Below are positions 8,067-17,654 of a stretch of 64,000 bases of DNA, piece by piece; position 1 is the first letter of the stretch, and every line of letters starts with the position of its first letter. The DNA is from Dyadobacter sp. 676. Lineage in GTDB: Bacteria > Bacteroidota > Bacteroidia > Cytophagales > Spirosomataceae. Both the position numbers and the translations under genes were made by a program. The notes beneath the pieces were generated by a model, which was not told where the DNA came from, did no database searches, and saw nothing but the letters and a program-made list of their open reading frames with translations. The DNA is taken from contig NZ_CP159289.1 in assembly GCF_040448675.1 (NCBI RefSeq), positions 5,625,001-5,689,000 on the forward strand, read 5' to 3'.

Positions 8067-9866
8067 ATGGATATGCATTTCATAACCCAGCTTTGGTCGG
8101 AAGCCGCGATCCGTGCGGTTTGCTGGACGCTCGTTCACTCCCTTTGGATAGGTACCCTTGCCGCCGGTCTGGGCGGAGCGGTAGTAATGCTGACTTCTAA
8201 ATCGTCGGCGCGGTTGCGATACAATCTGTTAGGCGTATGTATGGTGAGTTTTGCGCTGGTAATGGCTGGGTTGCTCGCATACGAATGGTCGACCGAAATG
8301 CAGATCGGAATAAAAACAGATACTTTTTCCGGGACTTTGGTTTGGGTAAATGGTCTTACTCTGGCTCGGATGCCTATCGCTGGATTGGAAGACAGGCTGG
8401 TCTTTTTTATCAATCAATATTCGCCGGTCATTTTCACGGTATGGCTGGTGTCATTCCTGATCAAAAGTCTGCAATTTACCGCGGGGTTATTCTTCATTCA
8501 ACGCGTCCGTACCCGGCGGGTGCAGGCGGCACCGCCGGAGTGGGAATGTAAATTATTGTCACTTGGGCGGAGACTGGGTGTCAAGCCAAGGGTGAGGTTG
8601 TTGCAGTCCGAGCTGGTGAAAGTCCCGCTCACGGTAGGGCATTTCAAACCGGTGATCCTGGTGCCGGCAGGGATATTTTTGCAGTTGTCCCCAGGGCAGA
8701 TCGACACGATCCTCCTGCACGAGCTGGCCCACATCCTGCGGCGGGACTACCTGGTCAATATTTTGCAAGCGATGCTCGAAACGGTGTTTTTCTTCAATCC
8801 GGGGTTGCTGTGGCTCTCGGGACTGCTCCGGGAAGAGCGGGAAGTCTGTTGCGACGATATTGTCCTGGCCCAAAGTCCGTTGAAAAGTACATATCTGCAG
8901 GCGCTGCTGGCATTTCAGCCGTATAGCAGTAATCGTTCGGAATCATTGGAGCTTGGACTGGGCGGAAATGCATTGGCTAGACGGATAAAAAGAATTATCA
9001 GCCAAGAAAATCAACGTTTGGGCGCATTTGAGAAAATCGTTCTGCTTGGGTGCCTGCTGGCGATCTCCGCTTTTTGCTGTAAAATAAAGCCGGAGAAGAC
9101 GAATGTTGCCAGTTCCGTCGCGAGGCCCGACACCAGCCAGGCAGCCGGGCCGACAGTGCTCAACTCGTCGGCAACGTCCATAGCACATGTGGTTTTACCC
9201 AAAGCTAAGAAGACGCACCCGACAACCACCGTACCGGTCGCTGACCTTGCCGGAACCGATACTACGCAGCATTTTAACAGCATCCGATTTATCGACAACA
9301 ACCACGATATACCCAACCGGGAGATGGTCGTGCGTGATGATCGCGGCAATGTCTATCATTTGAAGTTTGCCGATCATGTTCTGGTCAAACTGCGGGTGAA
9401 CGGGGAGGAAATTGCTGAAAAAGAATTGACCAGATACGATAACCTTGTGGCGGGAATTGAAAAGGCCAGGTTGGATGCGCAGGCTGGAAAAGCCCGCGCC
9501 ATGAAAGGCAGAATACCCAGCCAGCGGTATGCCGATATGAAAACAGGTAAGTGGGGCCTGCCGCAGACGGGAAAGAGAAATTCACGCGTCAAACAAATGC
9601 CCCCGCCAACCGATATCAGCTACGATCAGACGCGTGTGCGTGGCGTGATAGCCGCGTTGGTGCGCGCGGGTGTGGTGGAAAATGCGTCGCAGGTTGAATG
9701 GTTTGGTATCAATGAGAACGAACTGCTTGTCAACGGCAAAAAGCAATCTGCCTCTTTGCATCAGGAGTTGAAGGAGCGGTATGACATCCGGCCGAAGGTC
9801 GGGTTATTTTATGGCCCCATCGAGATGGTCGGCCAGGGGATAATCCTGGAAAAAGGTGATTTGTGA
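8067..9866 (+). CDS. BlaR1/MecR1-like M56 membrane metallopeptidase
   Basis: I chose the ATG at 8067 (MDMHFITQLW), just after the repressor stop, over an upstream in-frame start that would overlap the repressor. The protein of about 600 residues has N-terminal membrane helices and an M56 zinc-protease site HELAH near residues 218-222, followed by a further helix near 330-350. BlaR1 itself ends in a penicillin-binding sensor. Here the C-terminal ~240 residues are a proline-, charge-rich region and a small unknown domain, so the sensed signal is probably not a beta-lactam. The inferred role is signal-triggered cleavage of the adjacent BlaI-type repressor. Confidence 0.88.
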   Translation: MDMHFITQLWSEAAIRAVCWTLVHSLWIGTLAAGLGGAVVMLTSKSSARLRYNLLGVCMVSFALVMAGLLAYEWSTEMQIGIKTDTFSGTLVWVNGLTLARMPIAGLEDRLVFFINQYSPVIFTVWLVSFLIKSLQFTAGLFFIQRVRTRRVQAAPPEWECKLLSLGRRLGVKPRVRLLQSELVKVPLTVGHFKPVILVPAGIFLQLSPGQIDTILLHELAHILRRDYLVNILQAMLETVFFFNPGLLWLSGLLREEREVCCDDIVLAQSPLKSTYLQALLAFQPYSSNRSESLELGLGGNALARRIKRIISQENQRLGAFEKIVLLGCLLAISAFCCKIKPEKTNVASSVARPDTSQAAGPTVLNSSATSIAHVVLPKAKKTHPTTTVPVADLAGTDTTQHFNSIRFIDNNHDIPNREMVVRDDRGNVYHLKFADHVLVKLRVNGEEIAEKELTRYDNLVAGIEKARLDAQAGKARAMKGRIPSQRYADMKTGKWGLPQTGKRNSRVKQMPPPTDISYDQTRVRGVIAALVRAGVVENASQVEWFGINENELLVNGKKQSASLHQELKERYDIRPKVGLFYGPIEMVGQGIILEKGDL

Positions 9867-10193
9867 AACCACCAAACATGATTTATCGCTTTTGCGGGGC
9901 GTATTAATGTCCGGTGAAGCACTCATTTCGGAAGACGAGATCAAAGCAGGTGATATTTAAATCATCCGACTGCAAAGTGCGGCTTGTTTGAATGCAAGCC
10001 GATTGTGTCAGGTGCTCTTTTAAAGATAAAACCCGTATGTAGCCGCGAGAGCGAAATCTACAAAGTAGGAGTTTTTCATTACGGTCTTTCAGTGAATGTA
10101 ACTACCTTATTGCGAATTCAGCAGCCAGGATCGAGCGTGTGTGAAGCCCGGCACACTATTGGCTGTTAGATTTTTCGCCTAAACCTGCATACA
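9867..10193. other. intergenic, no supported gene
   Basis: I see no credible ORF in these 327 bases on either strand. A 61-codon ORF is present but has no start context or family resemblance. The region should contain the end of the BlaR1-type operon and the promoter of the esterase gene. Confidence 0.5.
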
Positions 10194-12344
10194 ATGAAAT
10201 ACAATATCAGGATTCTTGCTAACTGCTGTTTTTTAGGGTTATCTAATAACCTCTTTGCCCAGGAAGACCTTTCGGTGTATGGTTATTGGAAATACCATCA
10301 ACCGGCGGCCAGTCAGCTTTTTTACAAATCGCTCAGTGAAAGGGCATTTGGGCAGCTCGGCAAGCGTGAGACAGCTGTTTCGTCGCTGACCACCAAAGCG
10401 CAGTGGCGGAAACGGCAAGCGGACGTTCGCGCAAAGCTCGCAAGGGCCGTCGGACCTTTTCCTGAAAAAACACCCCTGAACCCGGTCATTACAGGAACAT
10501 TGAAAAAGGATGGCTTTTCAGTTGAAAAGCTGTATTTCGAGTCCCGTCCCTGTTACCATGTGACAGCCGCCATGTTCCTGCCCGATAGCAGGCAGGAAAA
10601 GGCACCCGCGATCATTTTTTGCAGCGGACATAGTGAGAACGGCTTCCGCAGCGAAGCCTATCAGCGTCTGATCCTGAATTACGTTAAGAAGGGTTTCATT
10701 GTATTGGCCTTTGATCCGATCGGGCAGGGGGAGCGCATACAGTACCAGCCCGACGAGCTGAAAGAGGGAGCAACGGGCGAGCATTCCTATGCGGGTGTGC
10801 AGTCATTTATATCCGGACTTCCACCGGCCAATTACTTTATCTGGGACGGCATTCGGTCAGTGGATTATTTACTGACCAGGAAGGAGGTCGACCCGGCGCG
10901 TATAGGCATAGCCGGCCGGTCGGGCGGGGGAACACAAAGCGCTTATATCGCCGCAATGGATGACCGGATCGCGGCGGCCGCTCCCGAATGCTACATCACC
11001 ACCTTTGATAAACTGATCCGCTCAAACGGGCCGCAGGACGCTGAGCAAAACCTGATGTTCGGGCTGGAAGAGGGGATCGATATGGCCGACTTTCTGGAAG
11101 TGCGCGCACCGAAACCCACACTGATCGTGGCTACTACACGGGACATCTTTGCGATTCAGGGAGCCAGAGATAGTTATAATGAAGCCAAAAGGGCGTACGA
11201 GGCTTTCGGGAAAGCCGGACAGATCCAGATGACCGAAGACGACGCCGGTCATGCTTCTACGGCCAGAAACAGAGAGGCTTCCTACGCGTTTTTTCAAAAG
11301 TATCTTGACAATCCCGGCAGTCCTTCCGATCTGGAGGTGCAATTGCTGACCGACGAAGAGCTGCATGTAACGCCCGGCGGACGCGCCATCGCCGCTTTGA
11401 AGGGTGAAAGTATGTTTTCGCTGAATGAAAAACGCGCCAAAGCGCTTGCCACCAAGAGGAGCGCGGTAAGGTCGGCTGCGGACCTTTCCGCTGAGCTGAA
11501 AAAGAAAATCATGGCTGTTTCCGGATTTACGAAGCCGGCCGGCAAAATGGACGTCATTTTCTCGGGCAGGCTGCACCGTCCCGGTTATGCCATGGAAAAA
11601 TACCTGGTGAAAGGCAGTAGTGGTTACCACCTTCCTGTTCTTTGGCTTAAACCCGCAAAAAGCATTGGAAAGACCGTCCTTTTGCTGGATGATCAAGGGA
11701 AGGCGCAAGCAGTACAGCAAGGCAAGCTGGCCGACCGGCTGGCGCGTCAGGGTTGCGAGGTGGTCGTTCCCGACCTGAGCGGCATCGGCGAACTCGGAAG
11801 CGGGTTCATTAGCGGTGGCGATTCGGTCATTGAGGGTGTTCCGCTGAACTTGTGGTTCTTTGGCATGTTGACGCACAAAAGTCTGGTGGCAACCCGAGCT
11901 GAGGAGATTATGGTCCTTGCAGAATTTATCAGAAAAAACGGAACCGCAGGAACTGTTCTGACAGGCGTCGCCGCGGGAACGTTAACCTCGGATTTGCTGC
12001 ATGCGGCTGTGATCCAAAATCCATTCAGCAAATTGGTGCTGCTCCAACCGCTGGTATCGTACCAATCCATTGTCGAGGAAAGGCTCTATAAACCTGGCTT
12101 CGCCCTATCGGCCGTACCCGGCGCATTGACCGAATATGACCTCCCGGATCTGGTGGAAGCGCTTTCTTCGAAGGACCTGCTAGTAATTAATCCGGTTACC
12201 GCGGCGGGAAAGGAAGTAGATCAAAAGCAGGCTGACTCCATTTACCAGCGGGCGTTGAAACAAAAACAGGGCGTTGGATTGAGTGTCCGCTGCGGATTGC
12301 AATACGAAGAGCTGCTGGAATCTGCCATGCTGTGGATCAAGTAG
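10194..12344 (+). CDS. secreted alpha/beta-hydrolase (acetyl xylan esterase-like), two hydrolase-like halves
   Basis: The 716-residue protein begins with a signal peptide (cleavage near LFAQ). Residues 120-390 form an alpha/beta-hydrolase domain of the acetyl xylan esterase/dienelactone hydrolase type. It has an FCSGHSENG oxyanion region and a nucleophile elbow GRSGGG near residue 242, and a late DDAGH segment probably supplies the histidine. The second half (about 470-716) looks like a degenerate second hydrolase domain without an obvious nucleophile motif. It probably deacylates a plant or microbial polysaccharide in the periplasm. The substrate is inferred only from family. It stands alone upstream of a cupin gene. 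Confidence 0.8.
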   Translation: MKYNIRILANCCFLGLSNNLFAQEDLSVYGYWKYHQPAASQLFYKSLSERAFGQLGKRETAVSSLTTKAQWRKRQADVRAKLARAVGPFPEKTPLNPVITGTLKKDGFSVEKLYFESRPCYHVTAAMFLPDSRQEKAPAIIFCSGHSENGFRSEAYQRLILNYVKKGFIVLAFDPIGQGERIQYQPDELKEGATGEHSYAGVQSFISGLPPANYFIWDGIRSVDYLLTRKEVDPARIGIAGRSGGGTQSAYIAAMDDRIAAAAPECYITTFDKLIRSNGPQDAEQNLMFGLEEGIDMADFLEVRAPKPTLIVATTRDIFAIQGARDSYNEAKRAYEAFGKAGQIQMTEDDAGHASTARNREASYAFFQKYLDNPGSPSDLEVQLLTDEELHVTPGGRAIAALKGESMFSLNEKRAKALATKRSAVRSAADLSAELKKKIMAVSGFTKPAGKMDVIFSGRLHRPGYAMEKYLVKGSSGYHLPVLWLKPAKSIGKTVLLLDDQGKAQAVQQGKLADRLARQGCEVVVPDLSGIGELGSGFISGGDSVIEGVPLNLWFFGMLTHKSLVATRAEEIMVLAEFIRKNGTAGTVLTGVAAGTLTSDLLHAAVIQNPFSKLVLLQPLVSYQSIVEERLYKPGFALSAVPGALTEYDLPDLVEALSSKDLLVINPVTAAGKEVDQKQADSIYQRALKQKQGVGLSVRCGLQYEELLESAMLWIK

Positions 12345-12436
12345 ATGTTTTTCTTGCGGGAGAGATTATGTACTGTCAGGCACCGGACAATCAGTTGGCC
12401 GTCAAACCTTGTGATCAAATATATTGTTAGTTTAGC

Positions 12437-12772
12437 ATGGAGCACTTTAGTCATATCACGGATGCTATCCAGATGGCAAGCGAACATCAAAATGGATATT
12501 TTAATACGCTGCTAAATACGGTGAATGATCATGTGGTTCGCCTGAGCGTAATGACTGAACCGTTTTATTGGCACTTTCATCCTAATTCCGACGAGGTTTT
12601 TCTGACGCTTGAAGGCATTTTATTGATTGAACTGGAAAGTGAAACCATAGAGCTTTCGCCGGGACAATTATTCACCGTACAAAGGAATATCCCGCACCGG
12701 ACCGCTCCCAAAAATGGCCGCTCTGTAAACTTAACATTTGAGCACCAGCATATGGAAACCGTCAGAATGTAG
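12437..12772 (+). CDS. small cupin-domain protein
   Basis: This 111-residue protein is a single cupin barrel. The metal-binding pattern HFHPNSDEVFLTLEG near residues 47-61 and the second motif PGQLFTVQRNIPH near 75-87 are both visible. Such proteins bind a divalent metal and act as isomerases, dioxygenases or sugar or hormone sensors; nothing here decides between these. It lies 92 bases after the esterase on the same strand, with its own plausible start, and could be read through from the esterase. Confidence 0.8.
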   Translation: MEHFSHITDAIQMASEHQNGYFNTLLNTVNDHVVRLSVMTEPFYWHFHPNSDEVFLTLEGILLIELESETIELSPGQLFTVQRNIPHRTAPKNGRSVNLTFEHQHMETVRM

Positions 12773-13038
12773 ACACGGTTAAAACGAAAGAGACGACATG
12801 AAAAGGCCCCCCGCTCCGCACATTCCATCGAATAATTGAATTTGTATAAGCTGATGCCATTTTGAATGTAAAAACGACAGCCTGCAATTCGAACACAATT
12901 GATAGCAGAACTGGTGTATCTGACCGCTGCCTGTTTTCAGGCACATAAGGCTAAAAACTGCATAAGATAAGCATGCAGGCGGGCTCACGATGCTGAGTGG
13001 AAAAGCAACATCAGGCAAGCTGATACTCTCCAAGTCTA

Positions 13039-13430
13039 TGAATGCCGTTTACCCCCTTCGCTACAATTAATCCGGAACTGTCCGACGGCACAACCGGCAA
13101 AGTAGTGCTTCGGTTCGATTTCTGGACATGACAGCCGCCGCCGCGGTTATCAAAATTTATCAGGGAGCATCCGCAACCGGGACACCGGTTGAGACGATAA
13201 CATCAGCAAACGCTTCCGGTTATTTGTTGCAAACCCGAACATATACGGGCCCTGTTAGAAAGTAATCAACTGCCGCGACCTGCTGGATCACTGGCTTCCG
13301 GAGCTGCGAAGTAAGTGGTGACCGGCAATGGTTTTTCGGCTGGTCAACCGAAGGTGTCCCTGATTACTTTGAACTTCCTAAAAAAAAGCTCATTCACACT
13401 AGTGAAAGCGCTGGCTGGGTTGTCTGATGT
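13039..13430 (+). pseudogene. probable relic of a secreted or surface protein gene
   Basis: The 718-base gap between the cupin and AraC genes holds coding-like pieces in different frames, each closed by a stop: one containing NPELSDGTTGKVVLRFDFW (about 13040-13130), one containing IKIYQGASATGTPVE (13128-13265), and one containing QWFFGWSTEGVPDYFELP (about 13320-13425). No start or continuous frame joins them. The middle piece resembles the repetitive threonine- and serine-rich segments of Bacteroidota surface proteins. Decay is inferred; the family is not recognised. Confidence 0.3.
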
Positions 13431-13490
13431 AAAATGCTGAACCGTCAAGCCGGAATTCTATCGGATTTGGGCTGAATTCCTCAGAGTTTT

Positions 13491-14471
13491 ATGAAGGTCG
13501 AAATAAAAGATAGCCATGGCGAGGTAATAGCCGCTAACATAGAGAACAACAGACAAGAAGGACTTTCGCCATATATTAAGAATTCTTATTCTACCGTCGA
13601 ACGATACTGGAAGAGCGAGACTACCGAAATAACGGCCGGACAAACCCACGTCGCGATGCACGACGTAGATGTGAAGGAGTCGATAAGCCTTAAAACCTAC
13701 GACGCTCCGCTAATGGTAGGACTGCTTTTTCTTGAAAAGGGCAAAGTACAAGTGAGACAACCCGAGCAAGCTTTCAGGGAAATCACGACGCTGCAACACA
13801 ACCTGGTCTGCCATTCCCAACAAACAGAAGAGACATTGTTTGCAGCCGGGCAAAAAGTACGCCTGACCATTATCCACCTCTTACCAGCCTATTTTTTCAA
13901 ACTGGCAGAAGGTGGGAGCCCCGCCATTGACCGGATGGCTGATGACGTTTACACACGAAACCAGCACTCATTCGTAACCAGCCATAACTTACAAATAACC
14001 TCGCCCATGCTCAGGCTGTTGAACTCTTTTGATTCATCGGCCTACAATGCAGCCTCGCTTCGTTTGTACACCGAAGCGAAAATACTGGAATTGCTTTCCC
14101 TGCAAATTGCGCAGATCGAAGATACCTCCCAGCGCGCAGTCCTTTCCAAATTCAATGAAAGCGATGTCAAACGGTTGAATCTGGCGAGAGAATATATTTT
14201 GTCGGACATCTCTTTTACGCCCTCAATGGAATCCATTTCGCTGGAGGTTGGAATGAATGTTTACAAATTGAAGACGGGATTCAAGGCCTTGTTCGGCCAG
14301 TCGTTATTCAACTATTTGCGGGAAGAGCGGCTCAGGACAGCCTATCGGGAAATTACCAAAAGGGACCGGTCTTTGACCGAAATAGCCTATCAAACCGGAT
14401 TTGCCTCAATCAGCCATTTCAGTGACGCATTCAAAAATCGCTATGGCATTTCCCCAAGTCAATTGCGATAA
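13491..14471 (+). CDS. AraC-family transcriptional regulator
   Basis: A 326-residue protein whose last ~100 residues form the two-helix-turn-helix AraC DNA-binding domain (AREYILSDISFTPSMESISLEVGMN, then LTEIAYQTGFASISHFSDAFKNRYGISPSQLR). The N-terminal ~200 residues are a probable sensing and dimerisation domain of unknown ligand. The DUF6268 outer-membrane protein gene lies immediately downstream on the same strand and is the obvious candidate target or partner. Confidence 0.88.
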   Translation: MKVEIKDSHGEVIAANIENNRQEGLSPYIKNSYSTVERYWKSETTEITAGQTHVAMHDVDVKESISLKTYDAPLMVGLLFLEKGKVQVRQPEQAFREITTLQHNLVCHSQQTEETLFAAGQKVRLTIIHLLPAYFFKLAEGGSPAIDRMADDVYTRNQHSFVTSHNLQITSPMLRLLNSFDSSAYNAASLRLYTEAKILELLSLQIAQIEDTSQRAVLSKFNESDVKRLNLAREYILSDISFTPSMESISLEVGMNVYKLKTGFKALFGQSLFNYLREERLRTAYREITKRDRSLTEIAYQTGFASISHFSDAFKNRYGISPSQLR

Positions 14472-14558
14472 GCGCATTTTCATTTTTCGAAAACAATACT
14501 ACCGCATTTGAAACAGGGAGTCTGGCTGCCAGGATTTATTTGCAATCAAAAACAAAAG

Positions 14559-15488
14559 ATGAAAGCAAGTAAATTATCATTGTTAGTTTTGATACTGATC
14601 ATGTTTCGCGCGCTGGCCGGTTATGCCCAGGTTTCCGAGATCGAGGTTTCGGCAAAGTATCATCCGGCCTCCGGATATTTATCCCCCGCAGACAGTGTTT
14701 CCAGGCCGGGGAAGGCCATCCAGTCTGAAATCAATGTGTCGGCGTTGATCAATATCCACACCAGGATTGATTCTGCTACGGGAAAAATACGGTCGCTCGG
14801 ATCGAATGTCCATGCGCGTTACACTGGCTTTTCCCGGGATGGATACAATGCGCTGATATTACCTTCCGAGCTGTATGCCGTCAATGTTGGCCTGTACTAC
14901 TACTCTACGATTAACTGGAAATGGGCCTACAATGTGTTCCTGAACACGGCTGTCAATTCCGACTTTGAACAAGTTGATAAGAATGACGCATTTCTGGCAG
15001 GGGGTGCTGTATTCATCCGGGGATTCACCCCCAACTTCAGTTTGGGATTTGGCGCAATTGTTCACAACAATTTGGGCGCGTTTATGCCCTGGCCTGCTTT
15101 AACGGTCGATTGGAAGATGGGCGGCAAATTCAAACTGAACATCCGGACGCCTGACAAGTCAGCCGGAATCGCGCATTATGTCGGCATTAGTTATATTCCC
15201 AATTACCGGTGGAATATCTCGTTCGCATTTCAACCGGAAGTACTATCTTATGATGTCGCTACCAACAGTGAGCGAAAGAACAGGCTGATGAGCTTTTGGC
15301 AACTGCCGTTCACACTTTCGCCCACGTTCCGTGCCGGTAATTTTCAGATTATTCCAAAACTAGGTTTTACCGCGCTCCGTCGCTATGCTTATGGTGAGAA
15401 AAAGGTATCTGAAATGTTTACGGAATATCCCTATCATGGCCTGGGTACAAATCTGATTTACGGAATTGGCATTAAGTACCGGCCCTAG
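14559..15488 (+). CDS. DUF6268-family outer-membrane beta-barrel protein
   Basis: I prefer the ATG at 14559, which gives a signal peptide (MKASKLSLLVLILIMFRALAGYAQ), over an upstream in-frame start at 14508. The mature ~285 residues alternate polar and aromatic residues as in a beta-barrel and end with a charged, aromatic-rich strand. The pattern matches DUF6268 proteins of Bacteroidota. Function is unknown; outer-membrane location is inferred. It follows the AraC regulator by about 90 bases, so it is probably expressed with it or under its control. Confidence 0.7.
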   Translation: MKASKLSLLVLILIMFRALAGYAQVSEIEVSAKYHPASGYLSPADSVSRPGKAIQSEINVSALINIHTRIDSATGKIRSLGSNVHARYTGFSRDGYNALILPSELYAVNVGLYYYSTINWKWAYNVFLNTAVNSDFEQVDKNDAFLAGGAVFIRGFTPNFSLGFGAIVHNNLGAFMPWPALTVDWKMGGKFKLNIRTPDKSAGIAHYVGISYIPNYRWNISFAFQPEVLSYDVATNSERKNRLMSFWQLPFTLSPTFRAGNFQIIPKLGFTALRRYAYGEKKVSEMFTEYPYHGLGTNLIYGIGIKYRP

Positions 15489-15522
15489 CCAGCAAACAAT
15501 CGAAGTCCGTAGCTTGTGATAG

Positions 15523-15654
15523 CCGCCGGAATCCATTCTCTCGGTTAGTGAGATTGCCTATGCGCTCGGGTTCGAACATCCACAATCGTTCAGCAAGCTG
15601 TTTAAATTAAAGACCAAACAAAGTCCCTTGGATTTCAGACATTCTTTTAGCTGA
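15523..15654 (+). pseudogene. C-terminal fragment of an AraC-family regulator
   Basis: An open stretch without a start encodes the last helix-turn-helix of an AraC protein (SVSEIAYALGFEHPQSFSKLF...). It closely matches the C-terminus of the complete AraC gene that faces it 60 bases away (VAYALGFEHPQSFNKLF), at about 70% identity by eye. The rest of the gene is gone. Confidence 0.7.
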
Positions 15655-15714
15655 TGTATGCTGAGCTGACAAGCTTTTGATCCCCTTCATTCATAGTTTG
15701 CCAGTTGATGTGCG

Positions 15715-16629
15715 TTAGTTCGAATACAGCAGCTTACGAAAAGCCGCAGGCGAAAGACCGGTTTTCTGTTTGAACAATTTATTGAAAGACTGCGGATGTT
15801 CGAAACCCAATGCATAAGCGACGTCGGCTGTGGTCAACATATCGCTGCCTAACATTTCCTTGGCTCTTTGGATCATCTTCAAATGAATGTGCTGCTGGGT
15901 AGTCTGGCCGGTGAGGGATTTGAGCATGTCCGACAGATACCGCTGGGAGATGTTCAGGTGCCCGGCTATTTCCTGAGTCGTCGGCAAGCCACTTACGAGT
16001 GCCTCTTTCTTCTCAAAGCGCTCATTTAAAAACGCATTCATCCGGTCGATCAGGTCGTGATGGACCATGTTGCGGGTCAGGAATTGGCGGTGATAAAAGC
16101 GGTTACAATGATGCAACAGCAGTTCTATTTGAGAAACGAGTACGTCGTGGCTGAAATGATCGGTCTGCGTTCCCAGCTCTGCGGCAATCGACTCAAACAC
16201 AGCCTTGATCACATGCTTTTCTTTTTCGGAAAGAAACAGTGCTTCGGTTACCGAATAGGAGAAAAATCCGTAGCGGTGAATGCGCGATGCAAGCGGATGT
16301 TTGTAAAAGAGGTCGGGGTGGAAGTACAATGCATAGCCTTCGTGTTCGTCCAAATCATCGGAGAGCTCCACTAGCTGATTCGGCCCCACGAAAGCAAGCC
16401 CGCCATCGCGAAAATCATAAGCACCCGGCCCGTATTTCGCTTTACCGGAGAACCGCAGTTTGAACGCGATTTTATAGAAATGCAATAAATATTGGCTGCC
16501 CGCATCATCCACCGCAGGTTTATTTTTGTCGTAATTGACCAATGTGATCAGCGGATGAAGCGGCGACGGCAGGCCGACCCGCTCCATTAATTCTGAGATA
16601 TTTTTGAAAACCACAGGTTGCCTATGCAT
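15715..16629 (-). CDS. AraC-family transcriptional regulator
   Basis: The 304-residue protein ends in an AraC double helix-turn-helix domain (TQEIAGHLNISQRYLSDMLKSLTGQTTQQH, then DVAYALGFEHPQSFNKLFKQKTGLSPAAF). The N-terminal ~190 residues include a cupin-like sensing part (GLAFVGPNQLVELSDD). It lies 46 bases downstream of the SDR gene on the same strand, so the two are probably cotranscribed, a common pairing in which the regulator controls the oxidoreductase. Confidence 0.88.
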   Translation of the reverse strand: MHRQPVVFKNISELMERVGLPSPLHPLITLVNYDKNKPAVDDAGSQYLLHFYKIAFKLRFSGKAKYGPGAYDFRDGGLAFVGPNQLVELSDDLDEHEGYALYFHPDLFYKHPLASRIHRYGFFSYSVTEALFLSEKEKHVIKAVFESIAAELGTQTDHFSHDVLVSQIELLLHHCNRFYHRQFLTRNMVHHDLIDRMNAFLNERFEKKEALVSGLPTTQEIAGHLNISQRYLSDMLKSLTGQTTQQHIHLKMIQRAKEMLGSDMLTTADVAYALGFEHPQSFNKLFKQKTGLSPAAFRKLLYSN

Positions 16630-16675
16630 ATGCGGACAGTGCTTCTTTTCAATTACTAATTTAAAACATCAGGCC

Positions 16676-17408
16676 TCAATCCTGGATGGCCGGGCGGATC
16701 ACTATGTCGCCAATGTCCACCTGATCAGGCTGGCTGATCGCGTACACAACGGCCTCTGCAATGGCGCTTGCAGGGATTGCAATTTCGTTCGCCCGCTGCG
16801 TCAGGACACTGCGAATACCTTCATTCCTGATTTTTCCTGTAAAAGGCGTATCTACAAATCCGGGCGAAATTCCGGTCACACGCCAGCGTCCTTTTGATTC
16901 CTGCCGCAGCGCTTCGCTAATCGTGCGTACTGCATTTTTGGTGGCGGCATATACGCCCATTGTGGGTACGATGCTGATGCCGGCGGTCGAAATGATATTG
17001 ATAATATGTCCGTAACCCTGCATTTTGAACACCGGCAGTGCCGCGGCGATGCCATACAGCGTGCCTTTCAGGTTCACGTCGATCATCTGTTCCCAGCCTT
17101 CCACGTCCACATCTTCCAATAATTGCAGCTGGCTAACGCCCGCATTATTGATGATCACATCCAGCCTGCCAAATGCACTCAATGCCAATTGCACAAGCGA
17201 GGCCGCGTCGGTCTGTCTGGTAACATCCGTTTGCTGATATGCGGCCTGGCCGCCTGCTTTTTGAATACGATCCGTTAAACTTGCCAGGGCATCTGTTCTT
17301 CGGGCACCCAGTACCACTTTCGCTCCTTTTGCTGCCAACAATTCCGCTGTTGCTTCACCTATGCCGCTACTGGCGCCGGTGATGGCGACTACCTTTTTTC
17401 GATTCCAT
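16676..17408 (-). CDS. SDR-family NAD(P)-dependent oxidoreductase (start frameshifted)
   Basis: The protein has the classical short-chain dehydrogenase motifs: TGASSGIG nucleotide site, NNAG, and YAATK active site. The open frame has no ATG near the expected start. An ATG at 17408 in another frame reads MESKK and joins the SDR frame if one A is removed from the six-A run at 17394-17399, giving MESKKVVAITGASSGIG and a normal ~243-residue SDR. Either that run carries an extra base or a non-ATG codon further upstream is used. The substrate is unknown. The AraC gene follows 46 bases downstream. Confidence 0.85.
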
Positions 17409-17654
17409 GGATCATATCGTATGAATGGTTGTACAATACAAAATTCGGGAAACAGCAGGCGCAAAAGGTAGCCGGAACCGCCGAATGTGTAGTCGATAAT
17501 TCCGGTTGAATCTCATATCTGTCCATATTGAAAAATTCCGATGAGATGCCTTGCCGCTGGATTCAAGCTTGATCGCCGAGTCAGCAAATCGCATACACCA
17601 AACATGGCTTTTAATTAGCCGGCATTTTGCATATTTGCAAGAAATAATTGTTCG

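Noticed and set aside
9984..10169. 61-codon plus-strand ORF
   Set aside because: No ribosome-binding context, unusual composition and no family resemblance.
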